Shown here: piece after piece, positions 40,144 through 49,120 of the stretch
How the letters are laid out: each line of letters opens with the position of its first letter
Numbering within the stretch: the first letter of the stretch is position 1
Assembly: GCA_035574315.1 (NCBI GenBank)
Contig: DATLYW010000007.1
Location: 62,001-126,000, forward strand
From: Candidatus Zixiibacteriota bacterium
Lineage (GTDB): Bacteria > Desulfobacterota > Binatia > UBA9968
Length of the DNA stretch: 64,000 nucleotides
Reading direction: 5' to 3'
The notes under the pieces: generated by a model
Database searches by the model: none
Told to the model about the DNA's origin: nothing
Seen by the model: the letters and a program-made list of their open reading frames with translations, nothing else
Made by a program: the position numbers and the translations under genes

Positions 40144-41892
40144 ATGAGCACTCGTGCCGCTCCCTTCCCGGCGAGGCGCCTGCTCCGTTTGCGCTTCTCT
40201 CCGCCCCAGTGGCTCACCGGCCAGACTATCGGCGTCGGCGCGCTGACCGCGCTCCTCATCTGGCTGATCATGGTCCCCCTGGCGGTCGTGATCTGGGGCG
40301 CGTTTCGCGACGGGCAGCCCGGCCAGGCCGGCGAATATACTCTGATGAAGTTTGTCGAGGCCTACCGGGACACCCTGCTGCAGACCGTCGGCAACACTCT
40401 GGTCTTCGCGCTCGGCGCCGCCCTCCTCTGCCTGGCGATCGGCGCCTATCTCGCCTGGATCACCGAGCGCACCGACGCGCCGCTGCGGCCGCTGATCTAC
40501 GCGATGGCGCTTTTTCCCCTGATCGCCCCCGGAGTGCTGATGGCGAGCGCCTGGGTCCTCGTCCTCCACCCGAAGATCGGGGTCGTCAACGTCGCCGCGC
40601 GGAACCTCCTGGGCATCGAGGGAACTCTGTTCAACGGCTACAGCATGGCGGGGATGATCTGGGCTCAGGCGATGGACCAGATCTCCCTGCCGTTCCTGCT
40701 CATGGCGGCGGCGTTCCGCTCGATGGACCCGTCGCTGGAGGAAGCCTCGGCCGTGGCCGGGGCGCGCTTCTCGACCACGCTGCGCCGGGTGACCCTGCCG
40801 CTCCTGCTGCCGAGCGTGCTCGCGGTTTTCCTCCTCGTCTTCGTGCGCGCCATCGAGAGCTTCGACGTGCCCGCGGTGCTCGGCGTGCCGGCGGGGGTGC
40901 CGGTGTTCGCGACCCAGGTGTTCCTTGCGGTCTGGGACGTGCCGCAGGACTACAACGTCGCGTCCGCGTTCGGCGTCGGCTACCTGGCGGTGAGCCTTTT
41001 TCTCCTCTACCTGTACCACCGCGCCACCCGCATGTCGGAACGCTTCGTGACGGTCACGGGAAAGGCCTTCCGGCCGCGCCGCATCCAGCTCGGGCCCTGG
41101 CGCTGGCCGCTGAGCCTTTCGAGCCTGCTGCTGCTCGGAGCCAGCGTCGGTCTGCCGGTCTTCGTTTTCACCTGGACCTCCTTCGTCCAGTTCTACCAGG
41201 TCCCGTCGCTGACCCAGCTCCGGCACTTCAGCCTGGAGAACTACCGGGCGATCCTGGAGCTGCCCAACACCGCGCAAAGCATCTACAACACGCTGCTGGT
41301 CGGTGGCGTTTCGTCGCTCATCATCGTGCTGCTCGCCGCCACGATCTCCTGGGTCGTAATCCGCAGCCGGGTGCCGGGAAGAAAGTTCCTCGATTTCCTC
41401 TCCTTCTCCCCGATCGCGATCCCCGGCACCGTCATGGGCCTCGCCCTTTTGTGGCTCTACCTCGTGGTGCCGATTCCGATCTATGCGACGATCTGGATTC
41501 TGATCGTCGCCTTCGTCGGCAAGTACATCACGGTGGCGGTCCGCTCGACCCACGCCTCGCTGCAGCAGATCAGCCCGGAGCTCGAGGAGGTCTCCACGGT
41601 GAGCGGCGCTTCCTGGGGCCGCACGTTCCGCTCGGTGGTGCTGCCGTTGATGGCCCCGGGCCTGTCGGTCGCTTTCGTCTACACGCTGTCGCTTACCTTC
41701 AAGGTCCTCTCGATGCCGATCTTGCTCGGCAGCGTCGAGACCAAGATGATGGCGGTGACGATCTACAATCTCTACGAGGACGGGCAGTACCCGATGCTGT
41801 CCGCGATGGGAGTGATCCTGCTCCTGCTCGTCCTCACGCTCTCGCTCATCGGCACCTGGATCGGCCGGCGCTTCGGCGTGAAACAGGACTAG
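40144..41892 (+). CDS. ABC transporter permease, fused two-domain (FbpB-like)
   Basis: The 582-residue integral membrane protein has about twelve helices in two tandem permease domains. The EAA loops are EEASAVAGARFSTTLRRVTL near 199 and EEVSTVSGASWGRTFRSVVL near 481, so both half-transporters are in one chain, as in FbpB. No ATPase gene is linked; a shared ATPase elsewhere would be needed. The gene ends 12 bases from the 3' end of the convergent MmgE/PrpD operon. Confidence 0.9.
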   Translation: MSTRAAPFPARRLLRLRFSPPQWLTGQTIGVGALTALLIWLIMVPLAVVIWGAFRDGQPGQAGEYTLMKFVEAYRDTLLQTVGNTLVFALGAALLCLAIGAYLAWITERTDAPLRPLIYAMALFPLIAPGVLMASAWVLVLHPKIGVVNVAARNLLGIEGTLFNGYSMAGMIWAQAMDQISLPFLLMAAAFRSMDPSLEEASAVAGARFSTTLRRVTLPLLLPSVLAVFLLVFVRAIESFDVPAVLGVPAGVPVFATQVFLAVWDVPQDYNVASAFGVGYLAVSLFLLYLYHRATRMSERFVTVTGKAFRPRRIQLGPWRWPLSLSSLLLLGASVGLPVFVFTWTSFVQFYQVPSLTQLRHFSLENYRAILELPNTAQSIYNTLLVGGVSSLIIVLLAATISWVVIRSRVPGRKFLDFLSFSPIAIPGTVMGLALLWLYLVVPIPIYATIWILIVAFVGKYITVAVRSTHASLQQISPELEEVSTVSGASWGRTFRSVVLPLMAPGLSVAFVYTLSLTFKVLSMPILLGSVETKMMAVTIYNLYEDGQYPMLSAMGVILLLLVLTLSLIGTWIGRRFGVKQD

Positions 41893-41904
41893 CCACCGGG
41901 CGCT

Positions 41905-43266
41905 TCAGCGTACGAGCAACGGCAGCAGGTCGGAGGCGCGCTCCAGGGTTTCCAGCCTGTCCACGGTTTCGACGATCGCGTCAACCTTCGTACCTGGAAG
42001 GACGGCCCCGGCGAGCCGGCGGAATTTCTTCCGCAGCTCCTCCCGGCTCATGGGATTGAACGGGCTTCCCGGTGGATACTGCTGAAAGGCTTTAAGCGTC
42101 TTTCCTCCGGCAAGCTTCACTTCCATCGTGGTGTTGTAGTTCTGCTCCCCGCTGGCGTTCGGGTCGGCGTAGCTCTTCACCTTCGCGGCCATCGCCAGGA
42201 TCGCCGGATCGCGCCAGAGCTTCGGGTCCATGTAAAGGCTCAGGTCGTTGTCGCGTTTGAGCACGCGAAGCGCGAGCGAAAACGGCAGGCTGAACTGCGC
42301 GCCCGCGACGTCGGTGGGCTCGTAGATCGCCCCACCGTGCGCCAGCGAGGTCTCCGACATACCGACCCGGATTTCTTCAACCTGCTCCGGCTGGACGTCG
42401 TGCTCTTCGACGAGCTTCGCCAGCGTATCGATCGGCCCCTGGACCGTCGCGACGCTCGGGTAAACCTTGAACCAGATCCTCATGATCTTGAAATCGACGC
42501 CCAAGTCGCGGGTGATCGTGTCGAGTTCGTACTCGTCGGCGAAGACCCTGCAGAAGCCGCGCTTGCCTTCGATGATGGTCGGCGGACCGGTCAGCCCCAG
42601 GCGCGCGAGGAGAGCCGCTTGAAGCCCCCCGCGCGCGGCGATTCCCGCGTGCACGCGCTTCACCTCGCCCCCGGTCTGGTCGTATTCCATGGTGCCCGAA
42701 GCATGGCTTCCAGCGATGCCGAAGGCATGAAGGGTCTGCTCCTCGCTCAACCGTAGCAGCCGCGCCGCCGCGGTCATCGCGCCGAACGGCCCCCCGATGC
42801 CGTGACTGTGAAACCCCCGCCTGCCGGCCGAAGGCCGAACGGCCGAAAGCAGCCGGTACATAACATCGCACCCGACCACGACGGCCGCGAGCAGGTCGCG
42901 CCCCGCAACTGGCTCGCGCTCGCTCAGCGCCAGCGCGACCGGGACGGTCGCGGCGCTCAGATGTCCGCCTGCCGCAAAGCCGAGGTCGTCGAGCTCGCAG
43001 CCCTGTCCGAAGGTCGCGTTGACGAAGGCTGCGTCCAGCGCCGGCACCCGGTTGCCGTAGTGGATGATCGTGCTTTCCGGCCGGCCACCGATTTCCAGCA
43101 CGTAGCGGTACACGATCTTGTTCCAATCCAGCGTCGAGCCGATCAACTCTACCCCGAGCTGGTCCAGGATGCAGTCCTTGGCCTTCGCGATCGCCTCGCC
43201 GGGGATCTGCTCGTAGCGCACCTTTGCGACGTGAGTAGCAAGCCTCTTCGTGATCCCGTCTTCCAT
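41905..43266 (-). CDS. MmgE/PrpD family protein (copy A)
   Basis: The 453-residue protein belongs to the 2-methylcitrate dehydratase/cis-aconitate decarboxylase/iminodisuccinate epimerase superfamily. Conserved parts are AKDCILDQLGVELIGS, ATFGQGCELDDLGF, GCDVMYRLLSAVRPSAGRRGFHSHGIGGPFGA and GSHASGTMEYDQTGGEVKRVHAG. The last motif is shared by copies B and D, so these three form one subgroup. The ATG at 43266 starts MEDGITKRLATHV. It is the last gene of the ten-gene minus-strand operon, after etfA. Confidence 0.88.
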   Translation of the reverse strand: MEDGITKRLATHVAKVRYEQIPGEAIAKAKDCILDQLGVELIGSTLDWNKIVYRYVLEIGGRPESTIIHYGNRVPALDAAFVNATFGQGCELDDLGFAAGGHLSAATVPVALALSEREPVAGRDLLAAVVVGCDVMYRLLSAVRPSAGRRGFHSHGIGGPFGAMTAAARLLRLSEEQTLHAFGIAGSHASGTMEYDQTGGEVKRVHAGIAARGGLQAALLARLGLTGPPTIIEGKRGFCRVFADEYELDTITRDLGVDFKIMRIWFKVYPSVATVQGPIDTLAKLVEEHDVQPEQVEEIRVGMSETSLAHGGAIYEPTDVAGAQFSLPFSLALRVLKRDNDLSLYMDPKLWRDPAILAMAAKVKSYADPNASGEQNYNTTMEVKLAGGKTLKAFQQYPPGSPFNPMSREELRKKFRRLAGAVLPGTKVDAIVETVDRLETLERASDLLPLLVR

Positions 43267-43279
43267 TGCATTACTTTCC

Positions 43280-44278
43280 CTAGCCTGCGCTCGGCGACGC
43301 ATTCGCCGCCGAGCGAGCCTTCTTGAGCAGCGCGGGCAGCAACTCGAACACGTCGGCGACGACGCCGCAATGCGCCACCCTGAAAATAGGCGCCTCCGGA
43401 TCGTCGTTGATCGCTATAATCAGCTTGGAGCGGTTCATCCCGGCGACGTGCTGCGCCGCACCGGAGATGCCGAACGCGAGATAGACCTTGGGCTGAACCG
43501 TCGCACCCGAGAGGCCCACTTGATGCTCCCGGCCGAGCCAGCCCGAGTCGACCACCGGCCGCGAGGCGGCAAGCGCTCCCCCCAGAGCGCGAGCGAGCTC
43601 GCGAAACCAATGGAGGTTCTCCGGCCCTCGAATCCCTCTCCCCACGGCCACGATCACGTCCGCGCGTTCGATCTCTCCTGGGCTAGTCGACCGGCTCGAC
43701 TTCACTACCCGCACTCCGCCTTTCGCCTCGAAGACTGCCGGCAACCGCTCGACCGACGCTTGTGCCCCCTCCGGAAAAAGGCGGGGAAGCCGCGCCTCCC
43801 CGGACACCGTCGCCACCACCGGCACCCCCTCCAACGCTTCCACCGTCGCGATATACCGCCCGCCCAGAATCGGCCGACAAAACACAAGGCCCCCCTCTGC
43901 CACTTCCACCGAGCGGCAGTTGCTCACCACCGGCGCGCCGAGCTGAACCGACAACCCGGCTGCGATCTCGAGCCCGACGTGTACATGCGGCAGGAGGACC
44001 AACCGCGGCCCGACGTCTCGAACGGCACAAGCGATGGCAGCAACGTGCAGGGCGGGGTTATAACCCTCCAGGCGAGCATCTTCCAGGACAAAGACACGGT
44101 CGACGCCGGAGCAAGCCAGGCGTGCCGCGTTGCCCGCGACGTCGAATCCTGCGAGTAGTACGCCCGTTGTCCAGCCTTTCGCGCCCGCGATCTTCGCTGC
44201 ACACGCGACGAGATCGAGGTCGACCCGATCCGAATCGCCGCCGTTCGGCTCTACCACCACAAGGATCTCGCACTTCAT
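43280..44278 (-). CDS. etfA: Electron transfer flavoprotein alpha subunit
   Basis: The 332-residue ETF subunit binds FAD through its C-terminal domain, where GRGIRGPENL, AASRPVVDSGWLGREHQVGLSGATVQPKVYLAFGISGAAQHVAGM and AINDDPEAPIFRVAHCGVVAD form the complete FAD signature. It lies 1 base after the etfB stop. The pair receives electrons from flavin dehydrogenases; two candidate dehydrogenases are encoded upstream in the same operon. A general housekeeping role is less likely given the location. Confidence 0.93.
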   Translation of the reverse strand: MKCEILVVVEPNGGDSDRVDLDLVACAAKIAGAKGWTTGVLLAGFDVAGNAARLACSGVDRVFVLEDARLEGYNPALHVAAIACAVRDVGPRLVLLPHVHVGLEIAAGLSVQLGAPVVSNCRSVEVAEGGLVFCRPILGGRYIATVEALEGVPVVATVSGEARLPRLFPEGAQASVERLPAVFEAKGGVRVVKSSRSTSPGEIERADVIVAVGRGIRGPENLHWFRELARALGGALAASRPVVDSGWLGREHQVGLSGATVQPKVYLAFGISGAAQHVAGMNRSKLIIAINDDPEAPIFRVAHCGVVADVFELLPALLKKARSAANASPSAG

Positions 44279-44279
44279 A

Positions 44280-45050
44280 TCAAAGCGCCTGCCGGACCCT
44301 CGTTATGAGCACCGAGGCGACTTCTTCAGGCGTCCCGGCTATCCACTCGATAGTACCGCCGGCTTTGGCCCGTTCCAACCCGAGAAACTTGAGCCTTCGC
44401 TCCCGGCGCAGCTCGTTTTCCGACAACCCCAGATCTCCCGCCGACCAAAAGGGAATCGGTCGCCGACGGGCTTGAATCAGTTTAGCTGCCGGCGGATAGC
44501 TCGGCGGCTCGCTTCCGGATTGCACCGAAAGCAGCGCCGGCGTGTCGATCTCCAGCGTCTGACGACGACCACCGCCGATCTCCCGATCGACCCTCAGTGT
44601 CCCGGGACGTGCGAGATCAATTCCGACCACACCGTAAGCACAGGCGATTCCAAGCCTTGCGGCAACGAGCAGTCCGACTTGCGACGACATACCGTCCAGC
44701 GACTCGACACCTGTGAGGATCACGTCATAGGCGAGCTTGCCGACGGCGCGCGCCAGCTTCAACGCCGTAACATTGGCGTCGAATTCGTCGCCATCAACCC
44801 TGATCGCGGCGTCCGCTCCTTTCCCCAAACACCGAAACAAGACATCTTGACTTCGGACCGAGCCCACTGTCAAAACCGTCACGGTTCCGCCAGCTTCTTT
44901 TTTCAGCGACAGGGCGCGTTCCAGAGCATGCTCGTCGGATTCGTTCATCGAAAAACTTTTGCTGTGGAGCCGAACGTTGAACCCGCCGTCCGCTATCTGC
45001 GGGTCTTCAGGTTGGGCCGCCACCGCTTTGACGCAGACGAGGATATTCAT
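44280..45050 (-). CDS. etfB: Electron transfer flavoprotein beta subunit
   Basis: The 256-residue subunit starts MNILVCVKAVAAQPEDPQI and has the conserved MNESDEHALERALSLKKEAGGTVTVLTVG and DVILTGVESLDGMSSQVGLLVAARLGIAC segments of ETF beta. It is slightly divergent from the canonical DxxTG signature, with SLDGMSSQ. It directly precedes etfA and follows the flavoprotein dehydrogenase gene by 10 bases. ETF from such an operon would carry electrons to an ETF:quinone oxidoreductase elsewhere. Confidence 0.92.
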   Translation of the reverse strand: MNILVCVKAVAAQPEDPQIADGGFNVRLHSKSFSMNESDEHALERALSLKKEAGGTVTVLTVGSVRSQDVLFRCLGKGADAAIRVDGDEFDANVTALKLARAVGKLAYDVILTGVESLDGMSSQVGLLVAARLGIACAYGVVGIDLARPGTLRVDREIGGGRRQTLEIDTPALLSVQSGSEPPSYPPAAKLIQARRRPIPFWSAGDLGLSENELRRERRLKFLGLERAKAGGTIEWIAGTPEEVASVLITRVRQAL

Positions 45051-45060
45051 CCGCCCGTGC

Positions 45061-46515
45061 TCAACTGTTCTCGTCAGGAGCTTCGGCGGCGGCGTTTTTA
45101 CCCGCGATGCGCCCGAACGCCAACGCCTCGCTGACGTTGCCGCCGCCCGGGTAGTTGCGATACCAGAGCGAGCCCAGCTCCCCAGCGCTGTAGAGACGTT
45201 TTATCGGTCGACCGTTGAAATCGAGAACCTGCGCCTTTGCATTCCGTTTCGGACCACCCTGGGTATTGTAAAGGCAGGGCCAGATCGGAATCGCATAAAA
45301 TGGCGGCATCGCGATCGGGGCGAGGGTGTGCGGCGAACGGCCAAACTCGGGATCGTACCCGCTCACCGTCAGCAAATTATACTGCGCGATCGTCGCTTGC
45401 AGTTGATCCGGCCGAAGCTGGATCAAAGGCGCCAAGTCCGCGATAGTCTGCGCGGCCTTGATCCAGCCTTTACGGATTTCAGCGCTGTTGTCCGCGCTCC
45501 ATTGGTAGATGTCGCTGATTCGACCGCGATCGGTTCGAGCCACCGCTCCCCGGGTTCGGGTATCTTCGTCAAAGATGACATATGCAGGAACACGAGTTCG
45601 CCGGAGAGTTTTCATGTCGATGTAGGACGACGGCGCCCACATCGCGTGGACATCGATTCCCGTTTCATCCATGAAGCGTTTACCCGACTGATCCACGTAC
45701 ACGAACCCGGGATACGGCATGAAATGCCTGATCGCGCACGGGAACTCGGGGAATTTGTACCCCCACGTAGCGGCTACCGCGCTCATGTGCCACAGGTCGG
45801 CACCGATTTCCGCCGCCATCCGGATTCCGTCGCCGGTGTTGCCGGGGTTGCACAGTCCGAAATAGCTTTGCCCCAAATAGTTCATGTGCATCGGCACGTT
45901 GTACTCGAAGCCTCCACATGTAAGGACGATTCCTCGGCGTGCTCGGATCTTGATTTCCGCGTCTCCCTTCAGAGCGATCAGCCCGGTAACACCATGGCTC
46001 TTGTCATAGATCAGCTGTTTTCCCGAGCACGAATACAAGACCGGTATCTTTCGCCCGTCGACGTTCCGCTGGAGAACGCCCCATAGGTCGATCCCGGCCG
46101 CTTCTCCCGCCCCTTTAACACGCACTCTCGGGCCGATGCCTTCCGCGCCGCGAATCGTCGGAAAAGCTGCTCCCGGCAAGCCGATCGGGAATCCTTTGGT
46201 TCCGGAGGGCGGTCCGGGAACGATTTCCCCTCCCAGTTTTGCCACCCATTCCTTATTTCGGTCGCTCTCCTGTACGAACGTCTCCACGACCGACCGCTCC
46301 GTGGTTCCCTCGCAGACCGCCTCGATGAAATCGATCGCCTTCGCCAGGTCCGTGTAGGTTCGAATACTCCCGCCGGAATACCTGGTGTTTCCGCCGCCTT
46401 CGTTATTTTTTTCGACCAGCAGCACCCGTGCACCCGCCTCAGTGGCGGCAAGAGCTGCGGCCCCGCCCGCCCCGCCGTAGCCGACGATCAGCACATCTGT
46501 TTCATAATCCCACAT
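45061..46515 (-). CDS. FAD-dependent dehydrogenase (fumarate reductase flavoprotein-like)
   Basis: The 484-residue flavoprotein has the N-terminal dinucleotide motif VLIVGYGGAGGAAALAATEAGA, then VEKNNEGGGNTRYSGGSIRTY. The ending is YNTQGGPKRNAKAQVLDFNGRPIKRLYSAGELGSLWYRNYPGGGNVSEALAFGRIAGKNAA, the C-terminal flavin contact of the succinate/fumarate, 3-ketosteroid and tricarballylate dehydrogenase group. The ATG at 46515 (MWDYETDVL) was chosen. It precedes etfBA, so ETF is a likely acceptor. The substrate is probably a saturated carboxylic acid or a ketone, by inference. Confidence 0.87.
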   Translation of the reverse strand: MWDYETDVLIVGYGGAGGAAALAATEAGARVLLVEKNNEGGGNTRYSGGSIRTYTDLAKAIDFIEAVCEGTTERSVVETFVQESDRNKEWVAKLGGEIVPGPPSGTKGFPIGLPGAAFPTIRGAEGIGPRVRVKGAGEAAGIDLWGVLQRNVDGRKIPVLYSCSGKQLIYDKSHGVTGLIALKGDAEIKIRARRGIVLTCGGFEYNVPMHMNYLGQSYFGLCNPGNTGDGIRMAAEIGADLWHMSAVAATWGYKFPEFPCAIRHFMPYPGFVYVDQSGKRFMDETGIDVHAMWAPSSYIDMKTLRRTRVPAYVIFDEDTRTRGAVARTDRGRISDIYQWSADNSAEIRKGWIKAAQTIADLAPLIQLRPDQLQATIAQYNLLTVSGYDPEFGRSPHTLAPIAMPPFYAIPIWPCLYNTQGGPKRNAKAQVLDFNGRPIKRLYSAGELGSLWYRNYPGGGNVSEALAFGRIAGKNAAAEAPDENS

Positions 46516-46542
46516 TTTGGTCTGACCCCAGCGCAATTCCCG

Positions 46543-47559
46543 CTACTTCAATCCGAAAATTTCCCTGAATTCCTTGTCGTACCGCGCATAATCTTTCGCG
46601 AGATTGATGTCGCTCACGTAGAGCTTCACGCCCTTCCTTTGCAATTCGTCCGGCTCGATACCCTTCCGCGCCGAGCTCCTGCCGAAAGAGCGAAGTATCT
46701 TTTGACCTTCCTCGGAAAGGCAGAAGTCGATGAACAGTCTTCCCACATTGGGATGGGGAGCGTACCGTCCGAGCGCGATCGGGGTGATCCGGCTTATGAC
46801 CGGGCTCGCCGGGATCGATTCGACCGGTGCTCCCCGTTTTTTCGCGGCCTGCACGAGATGATGGTAGTTGTTCACCGCAAGTGGCGCCTCGCCGGAAGCC
46901 AGCACCTGCGTGATGAGCGTGCGCCCGGGCCGGAAGCTCAGGTCTTGCTTCGCCAGGCCCCGCATCAGGCGCAACCCCTTCTCGCGCCCCAGGATCTGAA
47001 GCATGCTCGCGTACCACTCGGTTTCCCGATTATCCATCAGCATCTTCCCCTTCCATTTTGGATCGAGCAGGTCGTCGTAACTCTTGGGAAGATCGGCCGG
47101 CTTCACGAGAGTCGTGTTATAGGCGATGACGCTGGCGTTGTGATAAGCGCTGGTCCAGAAATCGTCCTTGTCCTTGAAATCTTCCAGAAAAGCCTTGCGT
47201 TCCGGAGAATCGTATCTCTGGAACAAACCCTCCTTGAAAATTTCATAGAACTGGAAGCTGGTCGCCGATATCACGTCGAACAGGTGCACCCCGGCGCGAT
47301 GTTCCTGGAGCACCTTGATGACCACCTGCGTGCTGCCCAACCGAAAGAGCTTGGGCTGGACGAAGGGGTGCTTCTTCTGGAACGCATGCACCAAAGCCGT
47401 ACCGTCCCGGATGTCGGCCGTGCTGTAGTACACGAGGCTCCGCTCTTCCTTGGCCTTCGCGACGATTGCGTCCCGGTCTTGTGCGAACGCGGCGACCGTT
47501 CCGCCCGCCACGAGCCCCATGGTAAAAAGTGAAACGACGATTTGCTGTAAACGAATCAT
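46543..47559 (-). CDS. ABC-type extracellular solute-binding protein (second, in catabolic operon)
   Basis: The 338-residue secreted receptor has a signal peptide (MIRLQQIVVSLFTMGLVAGGTVAAFAQ). Its mature part, IVAKAKEERSLVYYSTADIRDGTALVHAFQKKHPFVQPKLFRLG and AYNTTLVKPADLPKSYDDLLDPKWKGKMLMDNRETEW, is of the same FbpA-like class as the protein at 38.9 kb. The start is the ATG with GGGAGAG upstream. Its place between two dehydrogenase genes implies that it captures the substrate of this pathway; the permease at 40.1 kb is the nearest possible partner. Confidence 0.9.
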   Translation of the reverse strand: MIRLQQIVVSLFTMGLVAGGTVAAFAQDRDAIVAKAKEERSLVYYSTADIRDGTALVHAFQKKHPFVQPKLFRLGSTQVVIKVLQEHRAGVHLFDVISATSFQFYEIFKEGLFQRYDSPERKAFLEDFKDKDDFWTSAYHNASVIAYNTTLVKPADLPKSYDDLLDPKWKGKMLMDNRETEWYASMLQILGREKGLRLMRGLAKQDLSFRPGRTLITQVLASGEAPLAVNNYHHLVQAAKKRGAPVESIPASPVISRITPIALGRYAPHPNVGRLFIDFCLSEEGQKILRSFGRSSARKGIEPDELQRKGVKLYVSDINLAKDYARYDKEFREIFGLK

Positions 47560-47597
47560 GAATTGTCTCTCCCTGTGATCCTGTCGATGCTTCAGAA

Positions 47598-49076
47598 TCA
47601 CGCCCGCCTGGACTTAGCGGCTCGAGCGGCGTGCGTCCCCGCCAGCTTGCCGAAGACGGCTCCCTTCATAAGCCCGGAACCGCCGGGATAGTTGTGATAA
47701 AAAGAACCACCCGTGATTTCGCCGGCCGCGAACAATCCGTCGATCGTGCGGCCGGTGCTGTCCACGACTTCGGCCTTTTCCGTGATCCCGATCCCGCCGA
47801 ACGTGAACGTAATCCCGCACGTGACGGGAAAGGCGTAATACGGCGGCGTGTCCAACCGTTGCGCCCAATTGGACTTCACCGGCCGAACCCCGCGGGTGCA
47901 CTTCCCGTCGAGTTTCGAAGGATCGAAAGGAACGTCCGTGACCGCATCGTTGAATTGCTTTACCGTCCTAACGAGGTTGTCCGTGTCCAGCCCCGGCAGT
48001 TTTCTCCCCAGAGCCTCGATCGTGTCGGCGGATACGTACGAGCCACGGTTATACTCGGAGCGCAACAACGGCCGGGTCTTGCAGTCGAAGATCTGGTAGG
48101 CGGTCCGCCAGGGAAGGCGAAGAACCTCGCGGCCGCATTTGGCGTAGGTGTAGCTAAAGAAATCTTCGCCCTCGTCGACGAACCGGTTCCCGTTGATGTC
48201 GACCATGATGCCGTACGGGTAGGAGTAGCGGTGCTCATAGGCCGCTTCCACGTCCGGGGCTTCCGCGTCCACCAGGACGGCGTGACAGCCGCTCCAGTGA
48301 CCGGTCGGATTGGCCCCGAGACCCAAGGCCAGGTTGAGGACCTCGCCGGAGTTGTAGCGCGATCCTCTGACCTTCACTAGGTCCCATCCGGCACCGAGGT
48401 ACCGGGCGCGCATCTCCGGGTTGGCTTCGAACCCGCCCGCGGCGAGAACGACGGCGCCGGATCGGACCTCCCGGATGCCCTCCCCGTCCTGTAGTCGTAC
48501 ACCGCAAATCGCTCCCTTTTCATCGGTCGAAACGGCCGTGACTCGGGTCTCGTAAAGAATGTCGATCCCCATGCTCTCGGCCGTCGCGAACAGCACCTCC
48601 ACGAGGCCGAGGCCGCCATCGTTGACCGAGATCACACGGCCGGAAGGAAACTTTATCTTCCCCTCCGTTTTGACCGCATGGGTGCTCGTCGAGAGGATCC
48701 ACTTCACTTTCATTTCGGTGAGCCAGCGCACGGTGGGATAAGACTGCTCGACGAGAATGTTCGTGAGTTTCCTGTCCGCCGCGTATTCCGTCACCTGCAT
48801 CACATCTTCGAAAAAATCGGCCGTGGTGTAGCTTCCGACGTCGAGCCGCGACGCCTCTTGATCCGACACTTGCGGGATCATCGGCCTGATATCGTCGATC
48901 CCGCTGTACGTGAAGCGGAAGCCCCCGCCCGAGAACCGCGTGTTGCCGCCGCGGCTGGATTTCGGACACTTGTCGATCAGCAGAACTCTCGCGCTCAATT
49001 GCCGGGCCGCGAGCGCTGCCGTCAACCCGGCGTTGCCCGCCCCGACGACGATCACGTCATAACCTGGGTCGGCCAT
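47598..49076 (-). CDS. FAD-dependent dehydrogenase, tricarballylate dehydrogenase (TcuA)-like
   Basis: The 492-residue flavoprotein reads DVIVVGAGNAGLTAALAARQLSARVLLIDKCPKSSRGGNTRFSGGGFRFTYSGIDDI at the start, close to TcuA proteins that oxidise tricarballylate to cis-aconitate. The C-terminus has FGGIGITEKAEVVDSTGRTIDGLFAAGEITGGSFYHNYPGGSGLMKGAVFGKLAGTHAA. A TcuA-like enzyme next to MmgE/PrpD hydratases and ETF suggests oxidation of a polycarboxylate to an unsaturated acid. The exact substrate is not proven. It is followed by the binding-protein gene. Confidence 0.86.
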   Translation of the reverse strand: MADPGYDVIVVGAGNAGLTAALAARQLSARVLLIDKCPKSSRGGNTRFSGGGFRFTYSGIDDIRPMIPQVSDQEASRLDVGSYTTADFFEDVMQVTEYAADRKLTNILVEQSYPTVRWLTEMKVKWILSTSTHAVKTEGKIKFPSGRVISVNDGGLGLVEVLFATAESMGIDILYETRVTAVSTDEKGAICGVRLQDGEGIREVRSGAVVLAAGGFEANPEMRARYLGAGWDLVKVRGSRYNSGEVLNLALGLGANPTGHWSGCHAVLVDAEAPDVEAAYEHRYSYPYGIMVDINGNRFVDEGEDFFSYTYAKCGREVLRLPWRTAYQIFDCKTRPLLRSEYNRGSYVSADTIEALGRKLPGLDTDNLVRTVKQFNDAVTDVPFDPSKLDGKCTRGVRPVKSNWAQRLDTPPYYAFPVTCGITFTFGGIGITEKAEVVDSTGRTIDGLFAAGEITGGSFYHNYPGGSGLMKGAVFGKLAGTHAARAAKSRRA

Positions 49077-49120
49077 CTACCGCCTCCTTTACCTCTTTTG
49101 AGTTCTACGAAAGCCGGTAC

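Noticed and set aside
46525..46536. TGGGGTCAGACC motif just upstream of a flavoprotein start
   Set aside because: This motif is often seen near REP-associated elements in environmental genomes, but only one copy was noticed here, with no partner or transposase.
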